DNA of 64,000 nucleotides. It comes from Parenemella sanctibonifatiensis (GTDB lineage: Bacteria; Actinomycetota; Actinomycetes; Propionibacteriales; Propionibacteriaceae). The position numbers and the translations under genes were made by a program. The notes beneath the pieces were generated by a model. The model was given only the letters and a program-made list of their open reading frames with translations, ran no database searches and was not told the origin of the DNA. This document shows positions 18,293-26,296 of this stretch, piece after piece (the stretch's first letter is position 1; the number at the start of each line of letters is the position of its first letter). The DNA is taken from positions 62,001-126,000 of the forward strand of contig NZ_NMVJ01000009.1 in the NCBI RefSeq assembly GCF_002250565.1, written 5' to 3'.

Positions 18293-18453
18293 GCACTCAC
18301 GACGAGCCGGACTTGGTCGAGGACGACCTGGTTGATGACGAGATCGACGAGGAGGACGAGGCTGGCCTGTCGGTCAACGCCCTCATCACCCTCGGGATCG
18401 GGATGGCCGTCGTCGTGGTCTTTCTGGCCGTCTGCGTCCCGCTGCTGATCTGA
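18289..18453 (+). CDS. Small acidic single-span membrane protein
   Basis: 54 residues: a strongly acidic N-terminal half (Asp/Glu run, residues 5-26) followed by one hydrophobic helix to the C-terminus (ALITLGIGMAVVVVFLAVCV). The 4-bp ATGA overlap with the upstream membrane protein argues that it is real and co-translated. Function unknown. Confidence 0.7.
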   Translation: MSTHDEPDLVEDDLVDDEIDEEDEAGLSVNALITLGIGMAVVVVFLAVCVPLLI

Positions 18454-18532
18454 GCCGACCCGTCAGCGAAACGGGGTGACTCGACGGTCGGACCAGGCGG
18501 GTGTGCTCGTCCGACAGGACCGACGGCCGGCG

Positions 18533-19531
18533 TCAGTCCTTGCCGGGCCAGTCCAGCATCAGCGTGACCAGCTTCAGGCCGGAGTCGTCGTACGTCAGGT
18601 GGAGGGCCTTGCCGCCGGTGATCCAGTTGGCGGCGCCATCGCCGCGCCATTCCGGTTCGCCGAGGGAGGCGAGCGCGTCCTCCAGCGTCGGGGCGGCCGG
18701 TTCGAGCAGCGGCGCCGGCGGGGTGGCAGCGGCCGCGGTGATCCAGATCGTGGTGAGGACCTTCTGCTCGGCCTCCACCTCGAGGCCGGCCTTGCGCAGC
18801 TTTCCTCCGGCCCGGGTGACCGGCTTGCCGGCCAGGTCGACACCGAACTGGGCCAGCGTCTCGGCGATGGCCGGGTCGTCGACCGGCCGCCCGAGGAGGT
18901 CCAGCAGTTGGGCCACCGAACCGGCCACTGGCGTACCGGGCTCGGCATCGGCATCAACGCTGGGGACGACCGTCTCCTGGCCGAGCTGGGCGTTCACCCA
19001 GGCGGTGAAGTCGTCGTCGCCGACGCTGTGCCACTCCTCGGGGACATCGACGGAGAAGGTGTCGGCCAGCCAGGTCCGGAAGGGCTCAGCCAGCTCGACG
19101 GATTCGGTGGATTCTGGCGGCAACGCCAAGGAGATCTCGTTGAGTTCGTCGTAGCCGATCGCGACCAGGGTGAGGAAGTCCAGGACGTTGTCGGCCAGCA
19201 GGAAGGCGCTGCCCTCGCTGCTGAGGCCGACCACCTTGAGTTGATCCTCGTCGTCGAGCCACAGGGCGCCGATGCTGCCGCTGCCGTCCAACTCGGCGAT
19301 CGGTAGCAGCCGGGCGGCGGCCGGCGAGTCCGGTTCGAACCAGCCCTCCAGGGTGGCGTTGGGGGTGAAGACGATGCTGACCTGGAACTCACTGGTGACC
19401 GGGGTCAGGTAGTAGCCGTGGTCGGTGGTGTCGCCGTTGCCGGCGTTCTCCATCCAGAGCCAGGCCTGCTCCAGCTCGTCAGGGATCGTGATGTGGGGGT
19501 GCTTCGGCAAGGAATCCTGCATCGTCGACAT
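18533..19531 (-). CDS. SUKH (SMI1/KNR4)-like protein
   Basis: 332 residues, soluble and acidic. The first half has a pattern reminiscent of SUKH domains: LLPIAELDGSGSIGALWLDD then LKVVGLSSEGSAFLLADNVLDFL then AIGYDEL, about residues 75-130. SUKH proteins are often immunity proteins of toxin systems, but no toxin gene is adjacent. The second half contains a segment resembling a small alpha-beta domain (LDLLGRPVDDPAIAE). Single gene, convergent with the upstream small membrane pair; assignment tentative. Confidence 0.6.
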   Translation of the reverse strand: MSTMQDSLPKHPHITIPDELEQAWLWMENAGNGDTTDHGYYLTPVTSEFQVSIVFTPNATLEGWFEPDSPAAARLLPIAELDGSGSIGALWLDDEDQLKVVGLSSEGSAFLLADNVLDFLTLVAIGYDELNEISLALPPESTESVELAEPFRTWLADTFSVDVPEEWHSVGDDDFTAWVNAQLGQETVVPSVDADAEPGTPVAGSVAQLLDLLGRPVDDPAIAETLAQFGVDLAGKPVTRAGGKLRKAGLEVEAEQKVLTTIWITAAAATPPAPLLEPAAPTLEDALASLGEPEWRGDGAANWITGGKALHLTYDDSGLKLVTLMLDWPGKD

Positions 19532-19668
19532 GCGGGGGAGCTTAGCCGGTCACTGTTCCATCGGTTGGTCTGGTCGTGGCCGGGTGGGGCGATCTGCACT
19601 GGTGGCCGCGAGTAGCATCCGAGACAGGTCCGGTGGATGCGCCGGGGGCGAGGAGAGGGGAGCAGAGC

Positions 19669-20904
19669 ATGGCAACCGTGGCCGTCCTGGGGACGCTCGA
19701 CACCAAGGGTGAGGAGGGTGCGTGGCTGGTCGCCCGACTGCAGGAGCACGGCGTCGACACCCTCACCATCGACGTGGGGTCCTTTTCGGACCGGACTGAC
19801 GTGGACGTCACCGCCGAGGCGGTCATCGATGCCGCCGGTGAGGATGCCGCGGCGTTGCGGGAACGCCGCGACCGCGGCGAAATGATGGACGTGATGGGGC
19901 GCGGTGCCGCCGAGATCGTGCGCCAGCTGGCCGAGGAGGGCCGGGTCCACGGGCTCTTGGCCTTCGGTGGGTCGAGCGGTTCCTCGGCCGCCGCCCCCGC
20001 GATGCAGGCGCTGCCGGTCGGCTTCCCGAAGCTGCTGGTCTCCACGATGGCCTCGGGAGACGTCGCGCCCTACGTCGGCGAGGTCGACGCCACCTTGATG
20101 TATTCGGTGGTCGACATCGCCGGCATCAACTCGGTCTCAGCGAAGGTGCTCGGCAATGCCGCGGCCGGGATCGCCGGGATGGCACAGGCGTACGCCGAGC
20201 CCCACCAAGAGCAGGAATTCCGGCCGGTGGTGGCGGTCAGCATGTTCGGGTTGACGACCCCGGCCGCCGATGAGGCGCGACATACCTTGGAGGAGCTTGG
20301 CTATGAGGTGCTGGTCTTCCACGCTACCGGCGCCGGCGGCCGCGCGATGGAGCGGCTGGTCGCCGACGGTCTGGTCGCGGGCGTCGTCGACCTCACCACC
20401 ACCGAGCTCGCCGACGATCTGGTGGGCGGTGTCCTGAGCGCTGGACCGGATCGGCTCGAAGCGGCCGGCGCTGCTGGTGTCCCCCAGGTGGTCAGCCTCG
20501 GCGCCCTCGACATGGTCAACTTCGGGCCGCGCGAGTCGGTGCCCGAGAAGTTCGATCAGCGCACCTTCGTGGTCCACAACCCGACCGTGACCCTGATGCG
20601 CACCACCGTCGAGGAGAACGCCGAGCTGGGCCGGCGGATCGCCGCCAAGCTCGCCGCGGCCACAGCCCCGACGCAGCTCTTCATCCCGTTGCGGGGGGTG
20701 TCCGGGATCGACATCGCCGAGGGTCCCTTCGAGGACCGGGAGGCCGATCAGGCGCTGTTCGCCGCCGTACGCGAGGGCCTGGCCGACAGCCCGGTCGAGA
20801 TCCACGAGCTCGACAGCCACATCAACGATGCCGGCTTCGGCAAGACCTTGGCCGAGGCCCTGCACCAGCAGCTCCAGCTCAAGAATCAGGAACGACAGGC
20901 ATGA
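19669..20904 (+). CDS. Tm-1-like ATP-binding protein (UPF0261)
   Basis: A 411-residue protein of the UPF0261/Tm-1-like family, beginning [13 protein letters not shown], with [14 protein letters not shown] and [14 protein letters not shown] in the conserved nucleotide-binding core. In plants the homologous part is the N-terminal half of the tomato Tm-1 virus-resistance protein. AGGAGAGGGG lies before ATG 19669. The next gene overlaps by 4 bp and encodes the equivalent of the other Tm-1 half. The bacterial role is not established. Confidence 0.88.
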   Translation: MATVAVLGTLDTKGEEGAWLVARLQEHGVDTLTIDVGSFSDRTDVDVTAEAVIDAAGEDAAALRERRDRGEMMDVMGRGAAEIVRQLAEEGRVHGLLAFGGSSGSSAAAPAMQALPVGFPKLLVSTMASGDVAPYVGEVDATLMYSVVDIAGINSVSAKVLGNAAAGIAGMAQAYAEPHQEQEFRPVVAVSMFGLTTPAADEARHTLEELGYEVLVFHATGAGGRAMERLVADGLVAGVVDLTTTELADDLVGGVLSAGPDRLEAAGAAGVPQVVSLGALDMVNFGPRESVPEKFDQRTFVVHNPTVTLMRTTVEENAELGRRIAAKLAAATAPTQLFIPLRGVSGIDIAEGPFEDREADQALFAAVREGLADSPVEIHELDSHINDAGFGKTLAEALHQQLQLKNQERQA

Positions 20905-21725
20905 ACCGCACCGACATCCTCGAAGGATTCCGCCGTCAGGTCGCCGAGGGCAAGCCGATCGTGGGAGGCGGCGCTGGCACCGGCATCTCGGCGAAGTCGG
21001 CCGAGGCCGGCGGCATCGACCTCATCATCATCTACAACTCGGGCCGCTTCCGGATGGCCGGACGCGGCTCGCTGTCGGGGCTGCTGGCCTACGGGGACGC
21101 GAACGCGATCGTGATGGAGATGGCCAACGAGGTGTTGCCGGTGGTGAAGCGTACGCCAGTGCTGGCCGGTGTGAACGGCACCGACCCGTTCCGGGTGATG
21201 CCCCACTTCCTGCGCCAGATCAAGGACATCGGCTTCGCCGGCATCCAGAACTTCCCGACCGTTGGGCTGATCGACGGAGTCTTCCGGGCCAACCTGGAGG
21301 AGACCGGGATGAGCTACGGGCTCGAAGTCGACATGGTGCGAGAGGCGCACGAGCTGGACCTGATCACCTCGCCCTATGTGTTCGACGCAGAGCAGGCCAA
21401 GGACATGGCCAAGGCCGGCGCCGACATCCTGGTGCCGCACATGGGACTGACGACCTCGGGCTCGATCGGTGCCCAGACCGCGCTGACCCTGGACGAGGCA
21501 GTGGCGAAGGTGCAGGAGCTGGCCGACGCGGCGCGTACGGTCAATCCCGACATCCTGTGCCTGTGCCACGGCGGCCCGATCGCCAACCCGGAGGACGCCC
21601 AGTACGTGCTCGACAACACCGACGGCATCGTCGGCTTCTACGGCGCCAGCTCGGTCGAACGCTTCCCGACCGAGACCGGGATCCGGGAACAGACAGAGAA
21701 GTTCAAGGCGATCACCTTCAACTGA
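20901..21725 (+). CDS. Phosphoenolpyruvate hydrolase-like TIM-barrel protein
   Basis: A 274-residue TIM barrel of the family annotated as phosphoenolpyruvate hydrolase or TIM-barrel signal-transduction protein. Features: [38 protein letters not shown]-type start (residues 19-56), [15 protein letters not shown] and [14 protein letters not shown]. It overlaps the Tm-1-like gene by 4 bp; the pair matches the two halves of plant Tm-1. Reaction in this organism unknown. Confidence 0.87.
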   Translation: MNRTDILEGFRRQVAEGKPIVGGGAGTGISAKSAEAGGIDLIIIYNSGRFRMAGRGSLSGLLAYGDANAIVMEMANEVLPVVKRTPVLAGVNGTDPFRVMPHFLRQIKDIGFAGIQNFPTVGLIDGVFRANLEETGMSYGLEVDMVREAHELDLITSPYVFDAEQAKDMAKAGADILVPHMGLTTSGSIGAQTALTLDEAVAKVQELADAARTVNPDILCLCHGGPIANPEDAQYVLDNTDGIVGFYGASSVERFPTETGIREQTEKFKAITFN

Positions 21726-21739
21726 GCCCTTCCGGGCCG

Positions 21740-21966
21740 TCAGGGCGCTGGTCCAGTGGTGACCCACCGCCGCTCTGCGAACGAGTAGCCGACCAGGCTG
21801 CGGCCCTCACTGATGTGGAGGACCTGTGGGGTCTCCCGGTCGATGACCACCATGATGCTGTCGGCGGCGCGACCCAACAGGTAGTCACCTGCGAGCGCCA
21901 GCAGGCGGCACGGAATAATCTGCGGTGGGCGGTGCCGTGGCTGCCCACCGGTATCGAGGAGACGAC
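21740..21966 (-). pseudogene. Possible C-terminal remnant or tiny gene
   Basis: On the minus strand one frame stays open through the gap 21726-21966 and ends at a stop at 21740-21742. Its translation has a protein-like pattern (RLLALAGDYLLGRAADSI, then VVIDRETPQVLHISEG, then LVGYSFAERRW). The only ATG, at 21853, would give 37 residues, so it may be the tail of a lost gene. The family was not recognised. Weak evidence. Confidence 0.3.
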
Positions 21967-22830
21967 ATGCAATATCAGGATGGCGCCAAGCTTGACCCGT
22001 CCCAGGTCGGCAGCGGCGGGGGCGGCAGGCGCGCCGGCGGGATCGCGGTCGGTGGTGGCGGTGCCATCGTCGTCGTGATCTTGGCCTTGGTGTTCGGGCT
22101 CGATCCGTCGGCGATTCTGGCCGGTGGTGGGGCGGAGGAGCCCGGGCCCGCCGAGCCGAGCCTGCAGCACTGCCAGACCGTCGAGGACATCGAGAACGAT
22201 CGCAACTGTCGTTACGTGGCGTACACGAACTCCATCCAGGCCTATTGGCAAGGCGCCATGAAGGGCTATCAGGTGACGCAGATCCACCCCTTCACCGGGG
22301 AGGTCTCGACCGCCTGCGGACGGGCGACCGCGCAAGTCGGGCCGTTCTATTGCCCCGGTGACATGGGTGTTTATCTGGACATCGAGTTCCTCGACCAGCT
22401 GCTGGGTCAGCTGGGGGCGCAGGGCGGCGATGCCGCGGAGGCGTACGTGCTGGCCCACGAGTTCGGCCACCACGTACAGAACCTCACCGGCACCATGGAG
22501 CAGGCGCAGCGGGACCGCTCAACCGGGCCGAAGTCCGCCGGCGTACGCCTGGAGCTCCAGGCTGATTGCTATGCCGGGGTGTGGTTTGCCAACGAGAAGA
22601 ACCTGCCCGACAGCCCGATCGGCGACATCGGTGAGCAGGACCTGCTGGAGGCCGCCGATGCGGCTCGCGCGGTCGGTGACGACCACATCCAGCGGCAGTC
22701 CGGCGGCGACGTCAACCCTGATGGCTGGACTCATGGTTCCTCGGAGCAGCGGCGGCACTGGCTGCAGGTCGGCTATCAGACCGGCGATCCGAACCAGTGC
22801 GACACCTTCGGCACCGACGACTTGGGCTGA
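21967..22830 (+). CDS. Neutral zinc metallopeptidase (YpfJ-like)
   Basis: A 287-residue membrane-anchored protease. A Gly-rich N-terminus, one transmembrane helix (about residues 32-45) and an outer catalytic domain with the zinc motif HEFGHH (164-169). LELQADCYAG about 25 residues later supplies the further acidic residue typical of this family. Cys pairs at 69/81 and 117/129 could form disulfides. The substrate is unknown. It is followed by the bidirectional palindrome at 22847-22920. Confidence 0.9.
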   Translation: MQYQDGAKLDPSQVGSGGGGRRAGGIAVGGGGAIVVVILALVFGLDPSAILAGGGAEEPGPAEPSLQHCQTVEDIENDRNCRYVAYTNSIQAYWQGAMKGYQVTQIHPFTGEVSTACGRATAQVGPFYCPGDMGVYLDIEFLDQLLGQLGAQGGDAAEAYVLAHEFGHHVQNLTGTMEQAQRDRSTGPKSAGVRLELQADCYAGVWFANEKNLPDSPIGDIGEQDLLEAADAARAVGDDHIQRQSGGDVNPDGWTHGSSEQRRHWLQVGYQTGDPNQCDTFGTDDLG

Positions 22831-22846
22831 TTCCGGGCAGTCTCGA

Positions 22847-22920
22847 CAGAAAAGCGTGCCCCAGCGGCAGTTGGTCGACCTCATCAGCGCGACCAACCGC
22901 CGCTGGGGCGGCGTTTTCTG
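22847..22920. terminator. 74-bp bidirectional terminator palindrome (family CCCCAGCGGCGG)
   Basis: CCCCAGCGGCAGTTGGTCG on the left pairs with CGACCAACCGCCGCTGGGGC on the right, continued by CAGAAAA/TTTTCTG at the ends, so each strand ends in a T run. It lies exactly between two convergent genes. It shares its core with the palindrome at 903-976. Confidence 0.8.
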
Positions 22921-22932
22921 CGGCGTCGGTGC

Positions 22933-23766
22933 TCAGGCGCCGGGGCGAGCCGAGAAGGTGATGGTTGCGGCGACGGGCAGGTGGTCCGAGGCGAGCGTGG
23001 TGCCGACCTCGGCGTCGCTGAAGCTGACGTCGCGGCCGAGGATGTAGTCGATCCGCTTGGTCGGCAGTTCCGACGGCAGCGTGTTGGCATCGTCGCGACC
23101 CGCAAAGGCGTCGTCGAGGACGGTGGTGAGGCGCTGGATTTCAGCCGAGTCGGGCTCGGCGTTCAGGTCGCCCAGCAGGACTGCCGGCCGGTCGTTGCGC
23201 TCGAAGATCTCGAGAGTCTCGGTGACTGACAGGTCCCGCTGCTCGGCTCGCTGGTGGTCGTAGTGGGTGTTGTGGACCTCGAGGCGTACCCCGCGGATGT
23301 TGATCGTGGCGGTCAGCAGGCCGCGCTGCTCAGTCGGGCGCTCGGGGTAGTCGATGCTCGTGAGCAGGGTGTTTTCGCTGCGGACGATCGGGTAGCGGCT
23401 CAGGATCGCCGTGCCGTACTGCTGGTTGTGGGTCTGGCCCTCGGCAGGTGGCAGGTCGAGGTTGGCGCCGAAGACGACATGCATCCCGAGGCGGTCGGCG
23501 AGCTCCTGGGCCTGGTCGGCGAAGTCGCTGCGCTCCCAGTGGTTGTCGACTTCCTGCAGGCCGATGACGTCGGCATCGGCGCGGGTGATCTCGGCGGCGA
23601 TCCGGTCCAGGCTCAGCACGCCGTCAACGCCCTGGGCGTGGTGGATGTTGTAGGACATGACGCGGACCTCACGTTCGCGGGGCCGCGGATCGGCGTTGGC
23701 CGGGGCGGCCAGAGCGGTGAGGGCGAGGGCTGCAGCCGCGATGATCACGGCGATCTTGCGCAACAT
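22933..23766 (-). CDS. Secreted endonuclease/exonuclease/phosphatase family protein
   Basis: 277 residues with a Sec signal peptide (cleavage near APANA, about residue 25). The DNase I-like fold is marked by VMSYNIHHAQG, IGLQEVDNHWERS (metal-binding Glu), VHNTHYDHQ, LLGDLNAEPDS and the final SDHLPVAA with the catalytic His. These enzymes cut phosphodiester bonds in nucleic acids or phosphoinositides; the target is not predictable. AAGGAG precedes ATG 23766. Confidence 0.9.
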   Translation of the reverse strand: MLRKIAVIIAAAALALTALAAPANADPRPREREVRVMSYNIHHAQGVDGVLSLDRIAAEITRADADVIGLQEVDNHWERSDFADQAQELADRLGMHVVFGANLDLPPAEGQTHNQQYGTAILSRYPIVRSENTLLTSIDYPERPTEQRGLLTATINIRGVRLEVHNTHYDHQRAEQRDLSVTETLEIFERNDRPAVLLGDLNAEPDSAEIQRLTTVLDDAFAGRDDANTLPSELPTKRIDYILGRDVSFSDAEVGTTLASDHLPVAATITFSARPGA

Positions 23767-23832
23767 GGTGCTCCTTGGGTGGGGGGGTTGGTTTCACCCT
23801 GCCATGGACGGTCGTGTGAGTGGGGGTGGGGT

Positions 23833-23907
23833 CCCTGAAACGTTCGAGCCTGACGTGGCTCGTGGGCGATGTGTCCCTGGCGGCCGGCTGGCGGGGACGT
23901 TTCAGGG
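23833..23907. repeat. 75-bp palindromic element, copy 2
   Basis: Arms CCCTGAAACGTTCG (23833-23846) and GGACGTTTCAGGG (23895-23907). It lies upstream of the endonuclease gene start (23766, minus) in the 680-bp strip that holds only repeats and remnants. Confidence 0.83.
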
Positions 23908-23979
23908 GCCTGGCCTGCGCCGGAGTCTGGTCCTGCCACGCCCCCTTCGGTCCCGTGCCTGGGGGCCGGTCCTGCCGTG

Positions 23980-24053
23980 CCCGTATTGGTCAACTCGATG
24001 GGCGTTCCGGTCCCGATTCGAGCGTTTCGGCCGATCGAGTTGACCAAAACGGG
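23980..24053. repeat. 74-bp palindrome (TTGGTCAACTCGAT arms)
   Basis: Twenty-base arms at 23980-23999 and 24034-24053 match with a single mismatch; the core is TTGGTCAACTCGAT / ATCGAGTTGACCAA, with a 34-bp loop. It has the same overall length as the other palindromes but different arms. Confidence 0.75.
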
Positions 24054-24093
24054 TGGCGTACGCCGGGATCCGGCGTCCCATGGACCGTCCGGC

Positions 24094-24346
24094 TCAGGCG
24101 TCGACGGAGGCGAGGATCTCGGCAACGACCGACGCCTTGGCTGAGGTGTACTCACCCCAGTCGTGCGTGGTCGCCGCGGCTGACCGCTTCACAGCCAGAT
24201 ACGTGGCGCGCTGGTGCTCGTCGGCGATGAGGATGTCCCGAAACCGCAGTCGCCTTGCTGGGCGCCAGAACCACTCGCTCATCCGATGCCACCCGGTCAG
24301 TGTTCCAGAGCTGCTGGGTCGCTGGGCTTGGAAGACGTGCGGCTCG
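24094..24346 (-). pseudogene. GrpB family (UPF0157) C-terminal remnant
   Basis: The minus-strand frame ending at 24094 matches the end of GrpB/UPF0157 proteins: PHVFQ, then RRLRFRDILIAD, then RATYLAVKR, then YTSAKASVVAEIL. GrpB proteins are normally about 165-200 residues; only the last 85 or so are present. Going upstream, the matching stretch stops at the edge of palindromic element copy 3 at 24347. A short ORF could start at ATG 24282, but it would not make a complete domain. Confidence 0.55.
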
Positions 24347-24421
24347 CCCTGAAGTGTCCTGCGCAGCGGTGTGCGACGGACGATTTGGCCATGGCTCAGG
24401 TCAGGCGCGGACGCTTCAGGG
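24347..24421. repeat. 75-bp palindromic element, copy 3
   Basis: Arms CCCTGAAGTGTCC (24347-24359) and GGACGCTTCAGGG (24409-24421). It borders the GrpB remnant on its left and ends 28 bp before ATG 24450. Confidence 0.83.
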
Positions 24422-24449
24422 GAGGGCTCCCTCTCGTACCGTGGCGGAC

Positions 24450-24591
24450 ATGACCGAGTTCGTACTCTTCTGTCTGCCGACGGTGATCTATCTGGTCGTG
24501 CAGTCGCGGGGGAAGGACCGGACTCTGGCCGCTACCCGGGGCGCTGGTCCATGCCATCGCCAACGTGGTCGCAGGACTGGTGAGTTCATAA
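24450..24591 (+). pseudogene. Remnant of a small membrane protein gene
   Basis: ATG 24450 opens a hydrophobic N-terminus (EFVLFCLPTVIYLVVQSRGKDR). After about 30 codons the protein-like reading continues in another frame (ALVHAIANVVAGLVSS, stop at 24589-24591), which looks like the last helix of a membrane protein. A frameshift and a large internal deletion are the simplest explanation. It could derive from a CPBP-type membrane protease, but this is a guess. Confidence 0.4.
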
Positions 24592-24699
24592 CGGTTGGGT
24601 GAACAATGGGCCATTTCTGTGGATAACTCCAGAACTGCTCTCGATTTCTTCGCCTGGGGGCGGTCAGACTGAGGGCACTTCCTTGGATCGGAGTTGATC

Positions 24700-25356
24700 G
24701 TGGCCTGGATGAAGTGGTTGCCGACGGCGGCGCTGCTGGTGTGTCTGACGGCGGGGTGCCAGACCGACACCGGTGGCCCGCCGGTGTCGCCGGCGCCAAC
24801 CGGCGGTGGGACGTCCGCGCCGACGTCGGCGTCGTCCGTGCCGACTCCAGAGCCGACCTGTACGCCTGATGGTGCCCGTTATCCGGAGGCGCGCAGTTGC
24901 AGCGAGGAGGAACGGGCCGAGCAGGTACGCCTGGACGAACTCGAGGCCGAAGCGATGCAGGTGTATCAAGAATTCTGGGATGAGTGGGTTCGGCAGATGA
25001 AGGCTGGCGGTTCACCAGAGCCTTCGGACTACATGAAGGAACGCGCTTCGGGCCCCTTTTTAGAAGGACAACGCTTGCTCCTTCGTGACATGCATGATGG
25101 AAGAGGCGAGTTGAAGGGCGAGCTGACTACCGTGGCGGCGCCAGCTCGAGGCGTGACGTTTCAAGGCTCTGAGGTGGCACTGATCGCGTGCATGGACGGC
25201 AGCGGGACGGTGACCACATATGAGGACGACGGTGAGTCGTATCCCGGGAAGCTGACCTACTGGACGCTCTCGCTTAGGCATGACCCGACCGATGGGCGAC
25301 TCAAGATTGACGACGGCGAGCCCGAGGAGGTCAACGCATGCCCTATCTCCGACTAG
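24700..25356 (+). CDS. Putative lipoprotein
   Basis: 218 residues from GTG 24700 (GGAG lies 6 bases upstream; TTG 24694 and ATG 24709 are alternatives). A signal peptide ends in the lipobox LTAGC, followed by a Thr/Pro/Ser-rich linker and an acidic helical segment (residues about 65-110). The C-terminal part is a compact domain with two Cys that may pair. The gene overlaps the next one by 19 bp and is probably co-transcribed with it. The domain was not recognised. Confidence 0.72.
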   Translation: MAWMKWLPTAALLVCLTAGCQTDTGGPPVSPAPTGGGTSAPTSASSVPTPEPTCTPDGARYPEARSCSEEERAEQVRLDELEAEAMQVYQEFWDEWVRQMKAGGSPEPSDYMKERASGPFLEGQRLLLRDMHDGRGELKGELTTVAAPARGVTFQGSEVALIACMDGSGTVTTYEDDGESYPGKLTYWTLSLRHDPTDGRLKIDDGEPEEVNACPISD

Positions 25357-26168
25357 CACTCACGTTGTTTGCTGCCTTTGCCCTGCTGACTCCGGTAGCC
25401 GCGTTCGCTCAAGGAGGCGGTGCAAGTCCTGGAGAGGACGAGTACAGGCTCCGAGCAGACGGAGTCAGGGGAGGCATGCCCGGTGGCCGTCCCCCTGTCA
25501 ACGAGCGGCCCGTCCAGCCTGACCGTACAGATGGCCCGGGGCGGTCGGGGTCTCCGGTGAGGGTGGATCCGAATGCTCCGCGTGAGAACCGCGCTTCCTG
25601 TGCTGCCGATGGGGCGGCGGACGGCGTCATCGACAACATCGCGACCTGCATCGGCAACCGAGGCGGCGGCGGTGGAAGTGCCGCCCCGGCGCCGCCGACC
25701 ACCGAGCAGATCAACCTGCACCTCAGCGAAACCGTGAAGCTCCCCGCCGGGACGCCAGTGCTCGGCCCAGATCCGTCGATCAACGAGTGGAACATGGCCG
25801 TCGTCGGCTATCCCTACTGGCTGTGGACCGAGGACCCTGAAGCGTTCGACCACGGCATCAGCCTGGCCGGGATCACCGTTGACTCCCACGCCGAGATCAA
25901 GCAGGTTGTGTTCGACGTCGGAGACCCCGAAGTCGCACCGATCCGCTGCACCACCACGACCCCGTGGCGCAAGGGCGTTCCCGCTGGAACGCCCTCACCC
26001 AACTGCGGCTTCCGCTACCTCAACCCCGGCCACCACGAACTGACAGCCACGACCACCTGGCTGATCACCTGGTCGTCCAACACCGGCCAGTCCGGCAGCT
26101 TCGAGATCGAGGTCACCGCGAGCCAGACCATCCGAGTCGGGGAGCTCGAGTCCGTCATCATCGGCTGA
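25338..26168 (+). CDS. Secreted protein of unknown function
   Basis: 276 residues with a clear Sec signal peptide (cleavage after AAFAQ, about residue 25), a long Gly/Pro/Arg-rich low-complexity region (25-115), and a C-terminal domain of about 150 residues rich in beta strands (NMAVVGYPYWLWTED, TTTTWLITWSSNTGQSGSFEI). Two Cys near 195 and 213 may bond. Probably an extracellular partner of the lipoprotein encoded just upstream. Its stop codon is part of the CTGACCCG repeat. Confidence 0.7.
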   Translation: MPYLRLALTLFAAFALLTPVAAFAQGGGASPGEDEYRLRADGVRGGMPGGRPPVNERPVQPDRTDGPGRSGSPVRVDPNAPRENRASCAADGAADGVIDNIATCIGNRGGGGGSAAPAPPTTEQINLHLSETVKLPAGTPVLGPDPSINEWNMAVVGYPYWLWTEDPEAFDHGISLAGITVDSHAEIKQVVFDVGDPEVAPIRCTTTTPWRKGVPAGTPSPNCGFRYLNPGHHELTATTTWLITWSSNTGQSGSFEIEVTASQTIRVGELESVIIG

Positions 26169-26228
26169 CCCGCTGACCCGCTGACCCGCTGACCCGCTGA
26201 CCCGCTGACCCGCTGACCCGCTGACCCG
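26165..26228 (+). repeat. Eight tandem copies of CTGACCCG
   Basis: Eight perfect copies of an 8-bp unit, starting with the stop codon (TGA at 26166) of the upstream gene. Because 8 is not a multiple of 3, the TGA recurs in all three frames. It fills the gap before the kinase gene at 26297 with little else. Confidence 0.95.
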
Positions 26229-26296
26229 GCGTACGGGCCAGGACCATCTACGGATCCGCCCGCGCCACACCTGACCGACGGGCCTACCGTTGTGCC

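Noticed and set aside
24094-24282. Intact 62-residue gene
   Set aside because: The sequence is the tail of a GrpB-type protein and the homology continues upstream of the ATG, so a remnant is more likely.
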